Assembly: GCA_003551265.1 (NCBI GenBank)
Contig: PUMG01000242.1
Coordinates: 1 to 7,911 of the forward strand
Direction of reading: 5' to 3'
Length of the DNA stretch: 7,911 nt
DNA from: Halovenus sp.
GTDB lineage: Archaea; Halobacteriota; Halobacteria; Halobacteriales; Haloarculaceae
Position numbers and translations under genes: made by a program. Shown here in pieces: positions 6,006 through 7,911 of this stretch (positions are counted from its first letter, which is position 1; every line of letters begins with the position of its first letter). The notes under the pieces are model-generated. The model did no database searches. It had not been told where the DNA came from and saw nothing but the letters and a program-made list of their open reading frames with translations.

Positions 6006-7229
6006 GGTTTGATTGAACAGGTAGGCTACTGGCCGTGCCAACCGACCGTTACTCATATCCCCGGTAGGGGGATTCTGAGTTATCTTTCTCCGAATATTCA
6101 CTGCACCATTTACGTCAGCGTTCATCGTCGCACCGCACGACTCGCAGACGTACAATCCACGCTCCACACGATTCGCGTCACGCTTCCTTCCACAACACGA
6201 ACACGTCTTACTCGTGTCTCGCTCACTCGTGCGGTCAACGAGAATACCGTGTTCTTCGGCCTTATATTCGAGCAACGTGGTGAAGCGGTCAAACTCCCAG
6301 CCGTGGAGCTTCTTGTTCCCACGCTTCCCCCAGTTTCGAGCCTCGCCGTTCTCGTCCTCTCGAATCTTGCTCAAGTCACCGATAGCGATACGACCAACCT
6401 CGTGGTCGATGCACCGCTCAACAATGCGTTTGGTGAGAGCGTGCAGGAAATGGTCTTTCCGGCGAGACAACTTTTGTCGAGCGCGAAGCGCACGCTTCGA
6501 CGGCCCGTTCTCACCTTCCGTGTCGTACTCGTCTCGCGTGAAGTAGTGCTTGTCCTGTTTCAGTACGTTCCCCGGATACAACTCGGCGTCACCATCGTCA
6601 TAGGCGATGGCGAGGTAATTACTGATACCGAGGTCGATTCCAGCGGTGCTGTCGCCGGGAGCGTCCTCAACGGGGATTTCGACCTTGCAGACGAGGTGGA
6701 GTTCCCAACGGTCGCCGTTCCACACAGCCCTGACCTGTTGGATGTTCTCCACGGTTACGTCCGGACGTGTCTCGTACTCGACGAGGATGAAGTCCGAGCG
6801 GTGCTGTTTGAGGTTGAAGCCCTTGCTCAGACGGAGCTTGTTGTGCTTGGAGTCGTGCTTGATGCCTTTCTGTTTCCACGTCACAGTGGAGCGTGGGTGG
6901 TTGTCGCCTCGCTTTCGGTAGCCGGGTGGGTTCGCGTCTGTGTCACCGTTCTTGCGCTTTATGAACCAACCGTTGAACGACTCAGCAAGCTCTTCGAGAA
7001 CTCGCTGACTTGACTGAGAATGTAGGTCACTGTATCGTTCGTGGTCTTTTAGCTCACGCTTGAGGTCGGCTTCGGACGGTATTTCCCCGGTTTCGTCCCA
7101 CTCTTGTTGGGTGTGATAGCGGGCAACATTCCACAGTTTCGATGCCGAGTGCCCGCAGTCATCGAGGTCGTCACTCACTTGGGAGTGGTTGACGATTTTT
7201 GCTCGATAGGTGCGGGTTGTCTCCAACAT
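5961..7229 (-). CDS. tnpB: TnpB, RNA-guided RuvC-family nuclease of an IS200/IS605 element
   Basis: This 422-residue protein has the full TnpB layout. An N-terminal helical and wedge region (about 1-190) contains YSDLHSQSSQRVLEELAESF and NPPGYRKRGDNHPRSTVTW. RuvC-I follows as GIDLGISN with D199, then RuvC-II as IAIGDLSKIRED (281-292), a zinc ribbon C343-x2-C346...C362-x2-C365, and RuvC-III as MNADVNGAVNI with D372. TnpB cuts DNA matching a guide from its omega RNA and helps keep the element at its site. The usual RuvC-II glutamate (E in 'EDL') is G284 here; E291 or E321 (LEYKAEE) may take its place. The ATG at 7229 matches the haloarchaeal family start MLETTRTYRAKIVNHSQV; a longer in-frame reading to 7310 runs into element left-end sequence and is rejected. 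It has no tnpA partner. Confidence 0.93.
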   Translation of the reverse strand: MLETTRTYRAKIVNHSQVSDDLDDCGHSASKLWNVARYHTQQEWDETGEIPSEADLKRELKDHERYSDLHSQSSQRVLEELAESFNGWFIKRKNGDTDANPPGYRKRGDNHPRSTVTWKQKGIKHDSKHNKLRLSKGFNLKQHRSDFILVEYETRPDVTVENIQQVRAVWNGDRWELHLVCKVEIPVEDAPGDSTAGIDLGISNYLAIAYDDGDAELYPGNVLKQDKHYFTRDEYDTEGENGPSKRALRARQKLSRRKDHFLHALTKRIVERCIDHEVGRIAIGDLSKIREDENGEARNWGKRGNKKLHGWEFDRFTTLLEYKAEEHGILVDRTSERDTSKTCSCCGRKRDANRVERGLYVCESCGATMNADVNGAVNIRRKITQNPPTGDMSNGRLARPVAYLFNQTSGCFAPGEQAGCEP

Positions 7230-7240
7230 CGTACTGTGTT

Positions 7241-7272
7241 CATAAGCACTTATGGTGAGTTCTGTATTAAAG
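7241..7272 (-). promoter_or_regulatory. tnpB: Candidate tnpB promoter with palindrome
   Basis: Two A/T-rich elements lie upstream of the tnpB ATG on the minus strand. One is a near-perfect palindrome, CATAAGTGCTTATG (7254-7241), centred about 18 bases before the ATG. The other is TTTAATACA (7272-7264), about 39 bases before it. The second is a reasonable TATA box with a leader of about 12 bases. The palindrome could be a regulatory site or part of a weak leaderless promoter. Confidence 0.4.
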
Positions 7273-7320
7273 ATGGTGGTTGGGCGTGGAATATCCAGCC
7301 GTGCAGTCATCGGTGGAGAG

Positions 7321-7363
7321 CGTCATCCAGTGACGGCGCGTATCCCCGCCCTGAAGGGCGAGG
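7321..7363 (-). repeat. Left-end hairpins of the tnpB element
   Basis: Two stem-loops lie side by side. On the tnpB strand 7363-7344 reads CCTCGCCCTTCAGGGCGGGG, an eight-pair stem with a TTCA loop and one T-G wobble. Next to it, 7335-7321 reads CGTCACTGGATGACG, a perfect five-pair stem. The first is the left-end partner of the right-end hairpin at 5917-5943. The wobble makes a good pair on the tnpB strand but a C-A mismatch on the other, which points to the tnpB strand as the folded single strand. Confidence 0.75.
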
Positions 7364-7786
7364 TTTTGCGCCTGTTCATCCCATAATCAGTTAAGAGAGG
7401 AGTTGGTGACGGTTCAGACGTGAGCCGTACCGACCCGGAGACGATTGCAGCACTGTTCGAGGAGGCCGAACGAGCGCTCGCCGAAGAGCGGACGCGGACC
7501 GACGAGGAGCGACAGGCGATGGAGGCGTTTGCAGCAGCGGTTCGTAACATCTCGCCGACGGTGGCTCCGACGAGGGAATCACACCAGGCTTTGCAGGTCC
7601 GAGCGGGCTCTAACACCACGGCGTTCGACTCTATTCGGGCGGCGTATCGGTCGACGTTCATGGCTGTTGCGCACTACGAAGAGGACTACGACGAGACATA
7701 CGTCGAGAGCATCACAGAGGAGTTCGGACCGGACGTTGCGGTGTTGCTGGCGACGGGCATGGAGTTTACAGAATTCGAGGAGAATG

Positions 7787-7807
7787 CCCCGGGGCTTGAC
7801 CCCGGGG
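7787..7807 (+). repeat. Left-end hairpin of the second element
   Basis: CCCCGGGG (7787-7794) and CCCCGGGG (7800-7807) flank the loop CTTGA, giving an eight-pair GC-only stem. No T-run follows it, so a terminator is unlikely. Its place ahead of a tnpB start fits an IS200/IS605 subterminal palindrome. Confidence 0.7.
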
Positions 7808-7824
7808 TTGAATCCGACAACTCG

Positions 7825-7841
7825 TTATACAAACCATTAAG
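7825..7841 (+). promoter_or_regulatory. Candidate promoter of the second tnpB
   Basis: TTATACAAACCATTAAG is the A/T-richest stretch before the ATG at 7870. CATTAAG (7835-7841) lies about 30 bases ahead of that ATG, fitting a leaderless archaeal mRNA; TTATACAAA (7825-7833) is the alternative TATA box with a leader of about 14 bases. Confidence 0.4.
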
Positions 7842-7869
7842 TGGACATACCTCTAATCAATAGACATCG

Positions 7870-7911
7870 ATGGAGTACAGTCACCGCTACCCTGCTTATC
7901 CGACACAAGAG
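7870..7911 (+). CDS. tnpB: Start of a second TnpB-like gene (14 codons only)
   Basis: The visible product is MEYSHRYPAYPTQE, cut by the window end. TnpB proteins of the IS200/IS605 family often open with a short strand of the form 'M.y.yRy.lyP....', and haloarchaeal members starting MEY-(S/N)-x-RY-x-x-YP are familiar. The hairpin and promoter just upstream support the call. It is not a copy of the first tnpB, which starts MLETTRTYRA. Only its N-terminus can be judged; catalytic residues are outside the window. Confidence 0.6.
   Translation, partial: MEYSHRYPAYPTQE

Larger units (their letters stand above)
5912..7381 (-). mobile_element. tnpB-only IS200/IS605 (IS1341-type) insertion sequence
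   Basis: The element contains one tnpB gene flanked by subterminal hairpins with nearly the same sequence, and has no terminal inverted repeats or obvious target duplication, as expected for this family. The right end (left in these coordinates) finishes on the tnpB strand with GGAGGATGTCAA at 5912; TCAA is the right-end cleavage tetranucleotide known from IS608. The left end is uncertain. The left hairpin ends at 7363, and TTATG at 7386-7382 on the tnpB strand, 18 bases beyond it, is a possible cleavage site, which would start the element near 7381. No tnpA (HUH Y1 transposase) is present, so movement would need one in trans. The element lies between arsR and the DUF7260-like gene. Confidence 0.75.
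7420..7863 (+). pseudogene. DUF7260-like haloarchaeal protein gene, 3' end lost to an insertion
   Basis: The open frame starts with GTG at 7420 and encodes 147 residues. The first 116-117 look native. They contain a charged helical N-terminus (ALFEEAERALAEERTRTDEE), APTR near 49-52, and IRAAYRSTFMAVAHYEEDYD followed by FGPDVAVLLATG. This resembles the uncharacterised DUF7260 family, whose members carry 'lr.aYr.tvm.v.HYde.Y.e....n...EfG.dla..L' and, as I recall, are nearer 230-250 residues. After EFT (codon at 7768-7770) the frame enters the left end of another insertion sequence. The last 30 residues, including PGLDPG encoded by a GC-rich hairpin, are element-derived and stop at a chance TAG (7861-7863). 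Function is unknown; the assignment to DUF7260 is from memory of the pattern. An A/T-rich AGTTAA at 7389-7394 could be its TATA box. Confidence 0.65.
7770..7911 (+). mobile_element. Left end of a second IS200/IS605-type element (incomplete)
   Basis: A perfect hairpin (7787-7807) is followed by an A/T-rich promoter and the start of a different tnpB, all within about 140 bases and interrupting the DUF7260-like gene. TTTAC at 7765-7769 lies 17 bases before the hairpin. It resembles the TTAC left cleavage site of IS608, so the element probably begins near 7770. The right end is outside the window. The hairpin sequence differs from the first element, so this is a separate family member, in the opposite orientation. 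Confidence 0.6.

Noticed and set aside
7230..7310. Upstream extension of tnpB by 27 codons
   Set aside because: The family start is MLETTRTYRA at 7229, and the extra sequence covers the promoter palindrome and left-end DNA.
7787..7807. GC hairpin read as a transcription terminator
   Set aside because: No T-run follows, archaea do not rely on such hairpins, and its place before a tnpB start fits an insertion-sequence end.
1..7911. CRISPR array, tRNA or rRNA genes
   Set aside because: I found no regularly spaced repeats, no cloverleaf with a recognisable T-arm, and no rRNA-like stretch. The repeats present are the insertion-sequence hairpins.

Overview
The window looks like chromosomal or megaplasmid DNA of a haloarchaeon (class Halobacteria). 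The evidence is high G+C, very acidic predicted proteins, haloarchaeal TATA-like promoters placed for leaderless mRNAs, a bacterio-opsin-activator type HTH protein, a SHOCT-domain membrane protein and haloarchaeal IS1341-type (IS200/IS605) tnpB elements. I cannot name a genus from sequence alone.

Layout. (1) Positions 1-1420, minus strand: start of a phenylacetyl-CoA epoxidase operon, paaA-paaB-paaC, with paaC cut by the window edge. (2) 1421-1518: a compact divergent promoter region. (3) 1519-2157, plus strand: an HTH_10 (Bat-like) regulator, the obvious candidate controller of the paa genes. (4) 2170-2757, minus: a small membrane-anchored SHOCT-domain protein, convergent with the regulator. 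(5) 2840-5781, minus: arsR-arsC-acr3 joined by two ATGA overlaps, followed 29 bases later by a tandem universal stress protein gene that carries a one-base deletion. (6) 5912 to about 7381, minus: a tnpB-only IS200/IS605 element with end hairpins and a structured 3' region that should be its omega RNA. (7) 7420-7863, plus: a DUF7260-like gene whose 3' part is lost to a second IS200/IS605-type element. That element's left-end hairpin (7787-7807) and first 14 tnpB codons (7870-7911) close the window.

How it works together. PaaA and PaaC form the di-iron core of the epoxidase that starts aerobic phenylacetate breakdown, and PaaB is the small accessory subunit. In the ars operon, ArsR senses arsenite, ArsC reduces arsenate to arsenite and Acr3 exports arsenite. 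The stress protein may be co-transcribed. The first tnpB element lies upstream of arsR on the same strand, so read-through from it could feed the resistance operon. No tnpA is present, so either insertion sequence would have to be moved by a transposase supplied from elsewhere.

I see no clearly new multi-gene system. The most informative points are the UspA frameshift, the TnpB whose usual RuvC-II glutamate position is glycine, the omega RNA and its guide next to the ars promoter, and the gene truncation by a second element.
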